From SZUA-442 sp051011415 (GTDB lineage: Bacteria; Actinomycetota; Acidimicrobiia; Spongiisociales; UBA5794), in contig JBPCTY010000060.1 of NCBI GenBank assembly GCA_051011415.1, forward strand, positions 36,382-100,381: a DNA stretch of 64,000 bases, read 5' to 3'. The position numbers and the translations under genes are program-made. Of the stretch, positions 52,699-60,392 are shown in pieces. The number at the start of each line of letters is the position of its first letter. Position 1 is the stretch's first letter. The notes beneath the pieces are model-generated. The model did not search any database. It saw only the letters and a program-made list of their open reading frames with translations, and had not been told where the DNA came from.

Positions 52699-53384
52699 CA
52701 GTCAGTACGCAGGACGTACCCGACACCACGCACTGTGTGGATCAACCGCTGTTCGTCCCCAGCTTCGGTCTTGCGCCGCAGATACCCGATGTACACGTCC
52801 AGCGAGTTGGACGACGTGAGAAAGTCGATGCCCCAAATCTCTTCATAGATCGTGTCACGATCGAGGACGATTCCCGGTGAGCGTGCGAGAAGGAGCAGCA
52901 GGTCAAACTCGGTCTTGGTCAGCCCGAGATCGCGGTCGCCCCGAGTTGCGGTTCGTGCAGCAGGGTCGATCGTGAGGTCCTCGTACCTGATCGTCGTCGA
53001 GACCTCACCATATGACCTGCGGAGCAGTGCCCTGATACGGGCGAGCAGTTCATCGAGGGCAAACGGTTTCGCCATGTAGTCATCTGCGCCGGCATCGAGT
53101 CCGTCAACTCTGTCGCCGACCGCCGTCTTAGCCGTCAGCATGAGGATCGGGACCGTGTCGCCAGCCGCTCTGATTCGCCGACATGTCTCGATGCCGTCGA
53201 CATGCGGCATCATCACATCGAGAATGACGAGATCGCGTTGCTTCTCTCGCATCATTGAGAGGGCGACTGCGCCGTCCGTTGCAGTGTCGATCTCATAGCC
53301 CTCGAATGAAAGGGCGCGCTGCAGCGCATCCCTGACCGACGAGTCGTCTTCAACCACCAAGAGGTTGTGTGTTGATTGCTCCAT
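52698..53384 (-). CDS. OmpR-family response regulator, MprA/PhoP-like
   Basis: A 228-residue response regulator: receiver with VVEDDSSVRD, phosphoacceptor Asp56 in LVILDVMMPHVDG, Thr in MLTAKTAVGDRVDGLDAGADDY and Lys in AKPFALDELL, followed by a winged-helix DNA-binding domain (LTKTEFDLLLLLARSPG, YIGYLRRKTEAGDEQRLIHTVRGVGY split over about residues 155-228). ATG 53384 is used; upstream codons to 53483 have no support. It regulates with the kinase encoded after it. Confidence 0.94.
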   Translation of the reverse strand: MEQSTHNLLVVEDDSSVRDALQRALSFEGYEIDTATDGAVALSMMREKQRDLVILDVMMPHVDGIETCRRIRAAGDTVPILMLTAKTAVGDRVDGLDAGADDYMAKPFALDELLARIRALLRRSYGEVSTTIRYEDLTIDPAARTATRGDRDLGLTKTEFDLLLLLARSPGIVLDRDTIYEEIWGIDFLTSSNSLDVYIGYLRRKTEAGDEQRLIHTVRGVGYVLRTD

Positions 53385-53481
53385 ACCGGAATCGTACGCC
53401 GGTGCTCTGAAAGACCAATGAACCACGTATGAGAAGCACATAAGGACTTCGCTCTCGGTGTGCCATGTACGCTCCGCCACC

Positions 53482-54348
53482 ATGTCGTGGAGTGTCCTGG
53501 ATCAAAATGTGCTGATCACCGGAGGCAATTCGGGTATCGGAGCGGCCGCAGCAGAAGGTCTGGCCGCGGCAGGTGCCAGGGTCACCATCACGGCACGAGA
53601 CATCGCAAAAGGGAAAGCAGCTGCGGCGAAGATCGAGGACTCAACGGGTTCGGCGATTGAGGTCCTCGAGCTCGATCTCGCCGATCTGGAATCGGTCCGC
53701 CGCTCCGCCGACGAGTTCCAATCCAATCACGATTCGCTCGCCGTCCTCGTCAACAACGCTGGCGGCTTCTTCGGGAGCCGCAGCGTCACGCCTGACGGTT
53801 TCGAGACGACATTGGGAACCAACTACCTGGGCCCATTCCTCTTCACCAACCTTTTGACAGATCTGTTGATCTCGTCTGCTCCGTCCCGCATCATCAACGT
53901 TGCTTCGTCGGCGCACGGCGCAGCATCCGACGGCATTCGTTTCGATGATCTCATGGCCGAGGACAGCTACAAGATGATGCCGGTCTATGGGCACTCGAAG
54001 CTCGCCAACATCCTCCACGCCCGTCAACTCGATACGCAACTCGGAGCAAGTGGGGTCCATGCATTCTCGATGCACCCAGGCGTCGTGCGCACTTCAATCG
54101 GCCAAGGCGGGGACTCATGGCTGGTTGCTCTCGGTGTCCAGCTTCTCAGATGGCGATTACGTACTCCTGACGAAGGTGCAGACACGATCATCTGGCTGGC
54201 GACGACCCCCGAGCTACCGAACCCGGCCGGAGGCTATTTCGAGGACCGAGCGGAGGGTTCATCCTCTCGGCATGCGCGAGATGATGACATGGCGAAACAG
54301 TTGTGGTCGGTGACGACCGAGCTACTCGACGGATCGAGCAGTTCGTGA
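53482..54348 (+). CDS. short-chain dehydrogenase/reductase (retinol-dehydrogenase-like)
   Basis: A 288-residue SDR. Cofactor loop TGGNSGIGAAAAEG, NNAGG (about residue 91), Ser of the triad in NVASSAHG, and the catalytic YGHSK (about 170). The overall layout resembles the retinol dehydrogenase/WW-domain oxidoreductase branch that uses NADP. Substrate unknown. The stop overlaps the start of the next gene by four bases (GTGA). Divergent from the response regulator gene across 97 bases. Confidence 0.9.
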   Translation: MSWSVLDQNVLITGGNSGIGAAAAEGLAAAGARVTITARDIAKGKAAAAKIEDSTGSAIEVLELDLADLESVRRSADEFQSNHDSLAVLVNNAGGFFGSRSVTPDGFETTLGTNYLGPFLFTNLLTDLLISSAPSRIINVASSAHGAASDGIRFDDLMAEDSYKMMPVYGHSKLANILHARQLDTQLGASGVHAFSMHPGVVRTSIGQGGDSWLVALGVQLLRWRLRTPDEGADTIIWLATTPELPNPAGGYFEDRAEGSSSRHARDDDMAKQLWSVTTELLDGSSSS

Positions 54349-55535
54349 CTGAAGGTGCACCAGAGCCGCCACAGGACGCAGCGGATGTCCCGTCGGCCTC
54401 CAGACCAGTGTGGTGGAAGCAGCTCCTCTCGATCGGTATCACCGTGCTGGTTCTGGTCCTGGTATTCGGTTTCGTGCTTCCGCAGGTTGCCGACTACCGA
54501 GAGATCATGGGCTACCTCACCGACATTTCGACCGCATGGTGGATCGTTCTTGGTGTGATCTCGGTGTGGTTCCTCGTGGCGTATCCGATCGTGCTCACAA
54601 CGACGATCCGGACGCTCAATCTTCGCGAGGCTTTCGTGAACCACATGACCGGCACCGCGATCACAAACTCTCTTCCATCCGGTGGTGCAATCGCCATTGC
54701 AGTGAACTATGCGATGTACCTCTCGTGGGGCTTCACACCAGAGGCCGTATCGGCCGGTTTGCTCGCAGGTGGTGTCTGGGACTGGTTTGCTCGGATTGCA
54801 CTCCCCGCGTTGGCGGTGTTTGCGATCGCCATCGTCTCGGTGGTTCTTCCGTGGATGTGGCTGGTAAGCATTGCAGGCGTCCTGTGGGTCGCATTCGCCG
54901 CATGGTTGCTTGCCAAGGTGCTGCGATCGGAGGCGATGGCAACCTCCGTCGCCACTTGGGTTGACGGTGTGGTCGGACGCATCTTCGGCTGGATCAAGCG
55001 CGACCCACCGGGCACATACGACGCAATACTGCAGTTCCGCATCGACCTGCGCACCGTACTGTCAGACCGCGTATGGCCGCTCACCGCTGCCACGGTTGCC
55101 AACCACATGGCAATGGCCAGCCTGTTCACCGCGTCGATCTACGCCGTTGGGGTGAGCCCAGAGGACATCCCCATCCCTTGGGCCGTGCTTGCGTTCGCCC
55201 TCGGACGGTTCCTCGTGATGATTCCAGTAAGCCCAGGCGGTCTGGGACTCGTGGACCTCGGATGGATTGGTCTGCTCACGCTCGGGTGGCAAACCGCAAA
55301 CCCAGGGGAACCAGTCGATCACGACGTCATCGCTGCTGGAGTCCTCTTGTTCCGCGGCCTCAGCCTGCTCCCTCCGATTCCAATAGGGATGGGAACATGG
55401 GTCTTCTGGCGGTTCAACAAATCCTGGCGGCAACCATGGCGGACCGTGCGCCGGGGCGAGACAGTGTCAGTGTCAGAAGGGCAGCGAGGGCTTCAGATCG
55501 ACACCGATAACGATCTGGACAGCAACGGCCAGTAG
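54345..55535 (+). CDS. LPG-synthase-like integral membrane protein (UPF0104)
   Basis: A 396-residue polytopic protein with about eight membrane segments and the conserved UPF0104 loop LAFALGRFLVMIPVSPGGLGLVD (two parts, about 265-290). It lacks the soluble lysyl-transferase domain of MprF, so it is an N-terminal-type flippase-like protein of the LPG synthase membrane family. GTG 54345 overlaps the SDR stop and is preferred to a GTG at 54303. Its last 63 bases overlap the convergent YIP1 gene. Confidence 0.85.
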   Translation: MTEGAPEPPQDAADVPSASRPVWWKQLLSIGITVLVLVLVFGFVLPQVADYREIMGYLTDISTAWWIVLGVISVWFLVAYPIVLTTTIRTLNLREAFVNHMTGTAITNSLPSGGAIAIAVNYAMYLSWGFTPEAVSAGLLAGGVWDWFARIALPALAVFAIAIVSVVLPWMWLVSIAGVLWVAFAAWLLAKVLRSEAMATSVATWVDGVVGRIFGWIKRDPPGTYDAILQFRIDLRTVLSDRVWPLTAATVANHMAMASLFTASIYAVGVSPEDIPIPWAVLAFALGRFLVMIPVSPGGLGLVDLGWIGLLTLGWQTANPGEPVDHDVIAAGVLLFRGLSLLPPIPIGMGTWVFWRFNKSWRQPWRTVRRGETVSVSEGQRGLQIDTDNDLDSNGQ

Positions 55536-55997
55536 CAGCCAGGCAAGCCAGCCAACGATCATCGTGGCAATGGCCCTCTTGGTTGTGAAGTCCATGCCTT
55601 CGCGGATACCCACCACTGCAGCCAGCAAGCTCCACACGGCTCCAATGAAGCCCAACCACGGAATCACGCCGATCGCAAGCGGTGCGTTTGCGAACCCGAT
55701 CACACGCAACATCTCGCCATAGTCGGACGTACCTTTGAAGACTTTGACGCCGATCCCAACCGCAATTGCCGACCAGATCAGCCAGCCGACAACTCCCACC
55801 AGCGCCCCCACTGCTGCGCCAGCGAAGACATTTGACTCTGTCGCAATTGCCGATCCAATACCGTTGAGACCGGTCGCCAGCACAACAACGATTCCTGCCT
55901 GCCAGGTCAGGCTCTTGTCAGCCTCAGCTTGGTTGTAGAAGTCGACATCGAGCATCGCTGCTCGCACGACGTACTTGCACCACTCGACGATTCCCAT
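55473..55997 (-). CDS. YIP1-family membrane protein
   Basis: A 174-residue protein with four to five membrane segments, matching the YIP1/DUF1282 layout: N-terminal FYNQAEADKSLTWQ, then LVGVVGWLIWSAIAVGIG and GFANAPLAIGVIPWLGFIGAVW. Role unknown. ATG 55997 is chosen; the frame extends upstream but only into the promoter region of the DoxX-like gene. Its 3' end overlaps the LPG-synthase-like gene by 63 bases in the opposite direction. Confidence 0.75.
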   Translation of the reverse strand: MGIVEWCKYVVRAAMLDVDFYNQAEADKSLTWQAGIVVVLATGLNGIGSAIATESNVFAGAAVGALVGVVGWLIWSAIAVGIGVKVFKGTSDYGEMLRVIGFANAPLAIGVIPWLGFIGAVWSLLAAVVGIREGMDFTTKRAIATMIVGWLAWLLLAVAVQIVIGVDLKPSLPF

Positions 55998-56092
55998 CGC
56001 CCCAGTATCCCCGATCGGCGTTTCTTGTCGCTGTGCTGTCCCGAGCCCGTCCCGAATGTAGAGTGAATTCACTCGGCGACAAGGGAGTAGTT

Positions 56093-56680
56093 GTGACGAC
56101 GGTGCTTGATGGCGGAAGTGCGACCACCGGCAAGGTGAGCGGTTGGTGGCTGGTGGGCCTCCTTCGGATCGCCTTCGGGTGGACCTGGCTCTGGGCGTTC
56201 TTCGACAAGATGTTCGGGCTCGGCTTCGGCACATGTTCGAGCACGAATGACGCTGGTGAGAAGGTCGTGGAGGTGATGTGCGACGCGGCATTCGTCAATG
56301 GCGGATCACCGACCTACGGGATTCTCACGTTTGCCACCGAGGACTCGGCCACCGGAGGGCTCTTCTCCTGGATGGCATCATCAGCACCCGACGTTCAGAA
56401 CTGGGCAGACTGGCTGTTCATGATCGGGCTGCTCCTGATAGGGCTGCCATTCATTCTCGGCATCGGTGTCCGGCTTTCAGGTCTCGGTGGCGTCATCATG
56501 TACACCTTCATGTATCTCGCTATCGCCGTGCTTCCAGCGAACAACCCGCTCATCGACGACCACATTCTCGGTGCCCTGACAATGGCCCTTCTTGTGTTCC
56601 TCAATGCCGGCGTCTACATGGGTCTCGGAAAGTGGTGGCAGGATCTCGACATCGTTCAGAAATACCCGATTCTGAGATAG
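56093..56680 (+). CDS. DoxX/DoxD-like membrane protein
   Basis: A 195-residue protein with four membrane helices and the DoxX-like opening VGLLRIAFGWTWLWAFFDKM. The DoxD family is the small subunit of thiosulfate:quinone oxidoreductase, while bacterial DoxX proteins have roles in oxidative stress; which applies here is not clear. GTG 56093 has AAGGGAG five bases upstream and is preferred to an earlier frame opening at 56033. Confidence 0.72.
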   Translation: MTTVLDGGSATTGKVSGWWLVGLLRIAFGWTWLWAFFDKMFGLGFGTCSSTNDAGEKVVEVMCDAAFVNGGSPTYGILTFATEDSATGGLFSWMASSAPDVQNWADWLFMIGLLLIGLPFILGIGVRLSGLGGVIMYTFMYLAIAVLPANNPLIDDHILGALTMALLVFLNAGVYMGLGKWWQDLDIVQKYPILR

Positions 56681-56706
56681 CTCGGATAGATCTGCAGATT
56701 GGAGGG

Positions 56707-57567
56707 TCAGTCGATGCTGGCCCTCCATTCGCGCAGGGCGATTCCGATCTCACCGGGAGAATCCTCTTGAATGAAGTGGCTGCCAGCAACCGTGACCTCC
56801 GTTTGGTTTGGCCACGCGCGGCAGAACTCACGCTGCGAGCCGATGAGAATCGCTCCGGGTTCCGCGTTGATGAATAACTTGGGGACCGGTGAGCTGACAA
56901 GCCAGTCGGCATAGTCCTGAACGATGCGGTGGACGTCGTCCGGCTCACCGTCCAAGGGGATCTGGCGTGGCCAGGTCAATGTCGGTCTCCTCGACTCGCC
57001 CGGTTCGACAAACGGTGCGCGGTACGCATTCATCTCCTCGTCGGAGAGATCCCGCAAGATAGATGCAGGCAGGATGCGCTCCACGAACACGTTCTTTTCA
57101 AGAACGATGACCTCCCCAGCATCGGATCGCATCGCCTCGAAGATCGGACGCGAGGCCTCATTCCAATCCGACCACTGCACCGGAGCGACAATCGCCTCCA
57201 TGTACGCGATCCCAGCCACACGGTCCCGATTCCGATTGGCCCAATCGAACCCGAGGCCGCTTCCCCAATCATGGATGACAAGCGTCACTGCGTCGCCGAG
57301 GTCGAGGCTGTCGAGCAGAGGATCGAGATACGAGCGGTGCTCCACAAACCGGTAGCTCTCTGGGCCCGAGTCCGCAAGCTTGTCCGAATCCCCCATACCA
57401 ATCAGATCCGGGGCAATGCACCGATAGGTATCGGACAGATGCGGAATGATGTTGCGCCAGAGATACGACGAGGTCGGGTTGCCGTGGAGGAACACGATTG
57501 GGGCCCCTTCGCCGACATCGACGTAGGCCATCGTGCGGCCGTTGATGGTTGTGGTGTGCTTCTGCAT
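56707..57567 (-). CDS. haloalkane dehalogenase, HLD-II type
   Basis: A 286-residue alpha/beta hydrolase that would cut carbon-halogen bonds hydrolytically. The catalytic set is Asn30 and Trp101 (halide binding), Asp100 nucleophile in IHDWGSGLGF, Glu124 acid in AYMEAIVAP and His264 in GSHFIQEDSP. Each position is exactly eight lower than in LinB (Asn38, Asp108, Trp109, Glu132, His272), so spacing is conserved across the whole chain. Asp, not Ser, as nucleophile rules out an esterase. ATG 57567 has GAGG upstream. Divergent from comB, 50 bases apart. Confidence 0.9.
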   Translation of the reverse strand: MQKHTTTINGRTMAYVDVGEGAPIVFLHGNPTSSYLWRNIIPHLSDTYRCIAPDLIGMGDSDKLADSGPESYRFVEHRSYLDPLLDSLDLGDAVTLVIHDWGSGLGFDWANRNRDRVAGIAYMEAIVAPVQWSDWNEASRPIFEAMRSDAGEVIVLEKNVFVERILPASILRDLSDEEMNAYRAPFVEPGESRRPTLTWPRQIPLDGEPDDVHRIVQDYADWLVSSPVPKLFINAEPGAILIGSQREFCRAWPNQTEVTVAGSHFIQEDSPGEIGIALREWRASID

Positions 57568-57617
57568 GGTGACCTCGAGGGTTGCGACGTCCCCACCGTA
57601 CGCGAGACTGTCCTCCC

Positions 57618-58301
57618 ATGCAGACCGTGACCTACTCCCTTGGCATCGCCGGAGCCTCGATGGCGACGGGTCCAACAATCGTGATCGACACATTCCGAGC
57701 ATTCACCACTGCCGCGGTGCTGTTCGACCGAGGTGTCGGCAGGATCATCCTGTGCGACGATGTCAATGACGCACGAGACACCGCATCACACCTCGGTGCA
57801 CTCCTCTGCGGCGAGGTCGGCGGGGCCAAGCCTGAGGGCTTCGACTTTGGTAACTCGCCATGGGAAGCGACATCGCAACCTTCGCTGGCTGGGAGCATCG
57901 TCGTGCAGCGCACGAGTTCCGGAACCCGAAGCGTGCTGGCAGCGATCAATGCCGGCGCACGTCCCGTACTCGCTGCCAGTCTTGTCGTCGCTTCGGCGAC
58001 CGCCGAAGCTGTGCGAGATTTCGATGCAGTGACCATCGTGTCTGCCGGGCAGGACGGCACCGATGCTGCCGAAGAGGACGACCTGACCGCAGCCCACATC
58101 GCTGCACTGCTAAGCGGGACCGGGATCCCCGAGACAGCAACGGCGCTCCTGCAATCCGAAAGAGCCTCGTTCGTTGCGGAAGCATCCTGGGGGTATCCCG
58201 AAGACGTCGACATCGCTGCGGACGTCGACCGATTCCCCTTTGCCATGCTCGCAGAGCGAACAAGCGACGGCCTTGTCGATCTTCGGACACTGGGTCGATA
58301 A
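57618..58301 (+). CDS. comB: ComB family 2-phosphosulfolactate phosphatase
   Basis: A 227-residue protein with the ComB signature: VIDTFRAFTT (about residues 23-32), LCGEVGGAKPEGFDFGNSP (about 63-81) and TSSGTRSV (about 99-106). In methanogens ComB makes sulfolactate for coenzyme M; in bacteria without coenzyme M its substrate is open, perhaps a sulfolactate-like compound in sulfonate metabolism. ATG 57618 is preferred because an upstream frame opening at 57582 carries no conserved part. Confidence 0.85.
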   Translation: MQTVTYSLGIAGASMATGPTIVIDTFRAFTTAAVLFDRGVGRIILCDDVNDARDTASHLGALLCGEVGGAKPEGFDFGNSPWEATSQPSLAGSIVVQRTSSGTRSVLAAINAGARPVLAASLVVASATAEAVRDFDAVTIVSAGQDGTDAAEEDDLTAAHIAALLSGTGIPETATALLQSERASFVAEASWGYPEDVDIAADVDRFPFAMLAERTSDGLVDLRTLGR

Positions 58302-58380
58302 CTCGCTCAACGCCTGGCGAGGATCGGATTCGTCTTCGAGTGCGGGTGACTAGTCAGCCCGACGGTGCCGCAAACCCTGC

Positions 58381-58408
58381 TTGGCAGAACGATTCAGACC
58401 GGTAACTT
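58381..58408 (+). promoter_or_regulatory. sigma-70-type promoter candidate for the small genes downstream
   Basis: TTGGCA (58381-58386), 16 bases, TAACTT (58403-58408). The -35 is one base off TTGACA, the -10 has the TAnnnT pattern. It is placed 54 bases before the ATG at 58462, leaving a 5' leader of about 45 bases. Called by eye. Confidence 0.45.
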
Positions 58409-58461
58409 AGGCATCGGGTTAGCACTGGTAGGAAGGCGCGGACGTCCGAAAGGGAAATGGA

Positions 58462-58734
58462 ATGTCCTCGAAGCACACAGCACAACCGCTCTCATCTGAG
58501 ACCGGCCTCGATGCAGATTCACAATCCACCGAAATGGCCCACGAGGTTGACGAACTAGCCGACGTCATTGAGCTCCCAGGAGCTGACGAGTCGTGGTATC
58601 AACGCAACAGCGGCGCACTTCCCAAGAGCGAAGCTGGCATGGCCGACTCACACCGACGCAACCAGCTGCCGACGCCGCGGTTTGAGGAGAAGGCATCGAT
58701 CCCCGATCGTATTCGAAGCCTCCTCCGACAGTGA
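58462..58734 (+). CDS. small hypothetical protein
   Basis: A 90-residue acidic protein with no recognised domain: MSSKHTAQPLSSETGLDADS, a helix EMAHEVDELADVIEL, and a C-terminal EEKASIPDRIRSLLRQ. ATG 58462 follows GAAAGGGA, a good ribosome binding site, and a promoter candidate lies upstream, so expression is likely. The role is unknown. Confidence 0.6.
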   Translation: MSSKHTAQPLSSETGLDADSQSTEMAHEVDELADVIELPGADESWYQRNSGALPKSEAGMADSHRRNQLPTPRFEEKASIPDRIRSLLRQ

Positions 58735-58774
58735 ACACCTCAAGGTTTCAACGATTTCAGCCGATAACGCGGCC

Positions 58775-58945
58775 ATGAAGCTGTTCAAGCGAACCCACAC
58801 CGACGAACGTCGGGTCGACCGCAAGTACGACGAGGCGGTCAACGACCGCATGAAGTCCGTCCTCGGTCGAAGCACCGACCATGACGACGCCGATGCTGTA
58901 GAACAGCGTTTGCGCAACATGGTCTACGGCACCAACAAGAAGTAG
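58775..58945 (+). CDS. very small basic protein, hypothetical
   Basis: A 56-residue protein, MKLFKRTHTDERRVDRKYDE..., highly charged and helical, no membrane segment. It starts 40 bases after the preceding small gene and probably shares its transcript. No family is recognised; the short length makes the call uncertain. The frame runs further upstream, but only inside the previous gene. Confidence 0.5.
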   Translation: MKLFKRTHTDERRVDRKYDEAVNDRMKSVLGRSTDHDDADAVEQRLRNMVYGTNKK

Positions 58946-59033
58946 TCCGCTCCTTCTTGAGACCCACTCGGCCAAAGGCCGGGCTGTGTCGCGCCCGTAG
59001 GACCATGGTTCTCACGTAAGATTTTTACCCAAC

Positions 59034-59063
59034 ACAGAGAGTGCTCTCCCACTTACAGAGAGT
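59034..59063 (+). repeat. two ACAGAGAGT copies upstream of the DivIVA-like gene
   Basis: ACAGAGAGT at 59034-59042 and 59055-59063, start-to-start distance 21 bases (two helical turns). The first copy is also part of GAGAG tg CTCTC (59037-59048). They lie in the 175-base gap before the ATG at 59121; a TACAAT (59089-59094) may be the -10. Such spacing suggests a cooperative regulator; none is identified. Confidence 0.5.
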
Positions 59064-59120
59064 AGCCACATGCGATCCCAAACATGCGTACAATGATGTT
59101 GGGGTACATGGAGGTATGGA

Positions 59121-59813
59121 ATGGGACTCTCGAGCAGGGAAGTCGAAGGACACAAGTTCTCGACGTCAATGCGCGGCTACGACAAGACCGAGGTGGACAC
59201 CTTCCTCGGCGAGATCGCCAAACAGCTGTCGACGAATGAAGAGCAGCTTGCGATAGCTACGTCGCGGGCAGAACGAGCCAAAGAAGAGCTCGACAGCCTC
59301 AACGACGTCCTCGAAGCTCGGCTCGCAGAAGCACAGAGTGCTCGCGAGGCGATCCTGCAGAAGGCAAAGGCTGAGGCAGCACAGATCGCATCTACGTCGG
59401 ATGGCGGGATCGAAACCGCTGACGCATCACGAAAAGCGGCGGCCATCGTTTCTGAGGCAGAGACCAAAGCGTCGCTACGAATGGCCCAGGTCGACACCGC
59501 CATCGAACAGGCAGAAGCCGATGCCGAGCGCATCACAAAGGCTGCAGACGATGACGCTGGCTTGAAACTGGCCGAGGCAGACCGGGTTCTCGAGAACGCA
59601 CGGCGTGAGGCTCGCGAGATGCACAAGGCGACCGAGGCGGCCAGGACGGAGCTTGAAAGCAATGTCCTCGAGCTGCGCAAGCTGGTCGCAACTGCCAACG
59701 CCGCCGACGGTGACCTACACGACGTCAACATCGTTGTCCGCAATGGCGAAGAAATAATCGTCGATCTGCGAGCACCGGTCGCGGAACGCGAAGACGTTCG
59801 AGACCCGGCGTAA
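59121..59813 (+). CDS. DivIVA-domain coiled-coil protein
   Basis: A 230-residue protein. The N-terminal DivIVA element is visible as GHKFSTSMRGYDKTEVDTFL (residues 10-29), followed by a long coiled coil from about 35 to 190 rich in Ala, Glu and Lys (AEAQSAREAILQKAKAEAAQ). DivIVA/Wag31 proteins mark curved membrane and polar growth sites. This one has an unusual C-terminal segment with VNIVVRNGEEIIVDLRAPV. ATG 59121 has GGAGG six bases ahead. It stands outside a mur/fts cluster. Confidence 0.85.
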   Translation: MGLSSREVEGHKFSTSMRGYDKTEVDTFLGEIAKQLSTNEEQLAIATSRAERAKEELDSLNDVLEARLAEAQSAREAILQKAKAEAAQIASTSDGGIETADASRKAAAIVSEAETKASLRMAQVDTAIEQAEADAERITKAADDDAGLKLAEADRVLENARREAREMHKATEAARTELESNVLELRKLVATANAADGDLHDVNIVVRNGEEIIVDLRAPVAEREDVRDPA

Positions 59814-59816
59814 CAC

Positions 59817-60392
59817 CTAGGTGGCGTTCAAGCCTTCAAGCACGAAGCCACACAGGTCGTGTGCAAATGCGGCACGGGTGAGTGCCCCAGAGTCGCTGAA
59901 CCATCGGTCAACGGCGTTCAGGATCGATAGCACGTAGATCGCCGAGAGGCGCACAGACCGGTCGGGGTCAAATTCACCCTCCGCCACACCGCGCCGGATC
60001 GTGTCAACGAACACCGCTTCGTAGCGCTGCCGCATCCCGGTCACCCTTGCTTGCTCGGATACTTCGAGGAAGTCCGTTTCAGACAGATAGGTCCGCGCCT
60101 CGGCCCGGTGGTCAAGAACAACATCGATGTGGCCGACAACCAGCAATCGAAGCGTGGAGCTTGGACCATCTCCGTCTGCCACTGCACGGTCGGCGGACTC
60201 CTCGAAGTAGCTCGCCCCGCGTTCGATTACTGCGATCAGAAGCTCCTGCTTGCCACCGACGTGCGCGTAGATCGAGCTTCCGAGGATGCCGAGATCCTCA
60301 CCAAGGTCCCGCATCGATGTTCCGTGGTATCCGTGGGTCGCAAACCGTCTGCCAGCCCCGGTGATGATGTCGTCGCGGGAGAGTCGAGTCAT
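59817..60392 (-). CDS. TetR-family regulator of the paa operon
   Basis: A 191-residue TetR regulator: HTH at the N-terminus (IITGAGRRFATHGYHGTSMRDLGEDLGILGSSIYAHVGGKQELL split as residues about 7-52). The C-terminal ligand domain is unremarkable. ATG 60392 overlaps the paaE stop by four bases, so it is co-transcribed with paaABCDE, and a TetR-type PaaR is usual in this setting. The likely effector is phenylacetyl-CoA. It is convergent with the DivIVA gene, three bases apart. Confidence 0.85.
   Translation of the reverse strand: MTRLSRDDIITGAGRRFATHGYHGTSMRDLGEDLGILGSSIYAHVGGKQELLIAVIERGASYFEESADRAVADGDGPSSTLRLLVVGHIDVVLDHRAEARTYLSETDFLEVSEQARVTGMRQRYEAVFVDTIRRGVAEGEFDPDRSVRLSAIYVLSILNAVDRWFSDSGALTRAAFAHDLCGFVLEGLNAT

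Noticed and set aside
58969..58981. CGGCC-AAA-GGCCG inverted repeat as a terminator
   Set aside because: Stem of five pairs with a three-base loop and no T tract; too weak to call.
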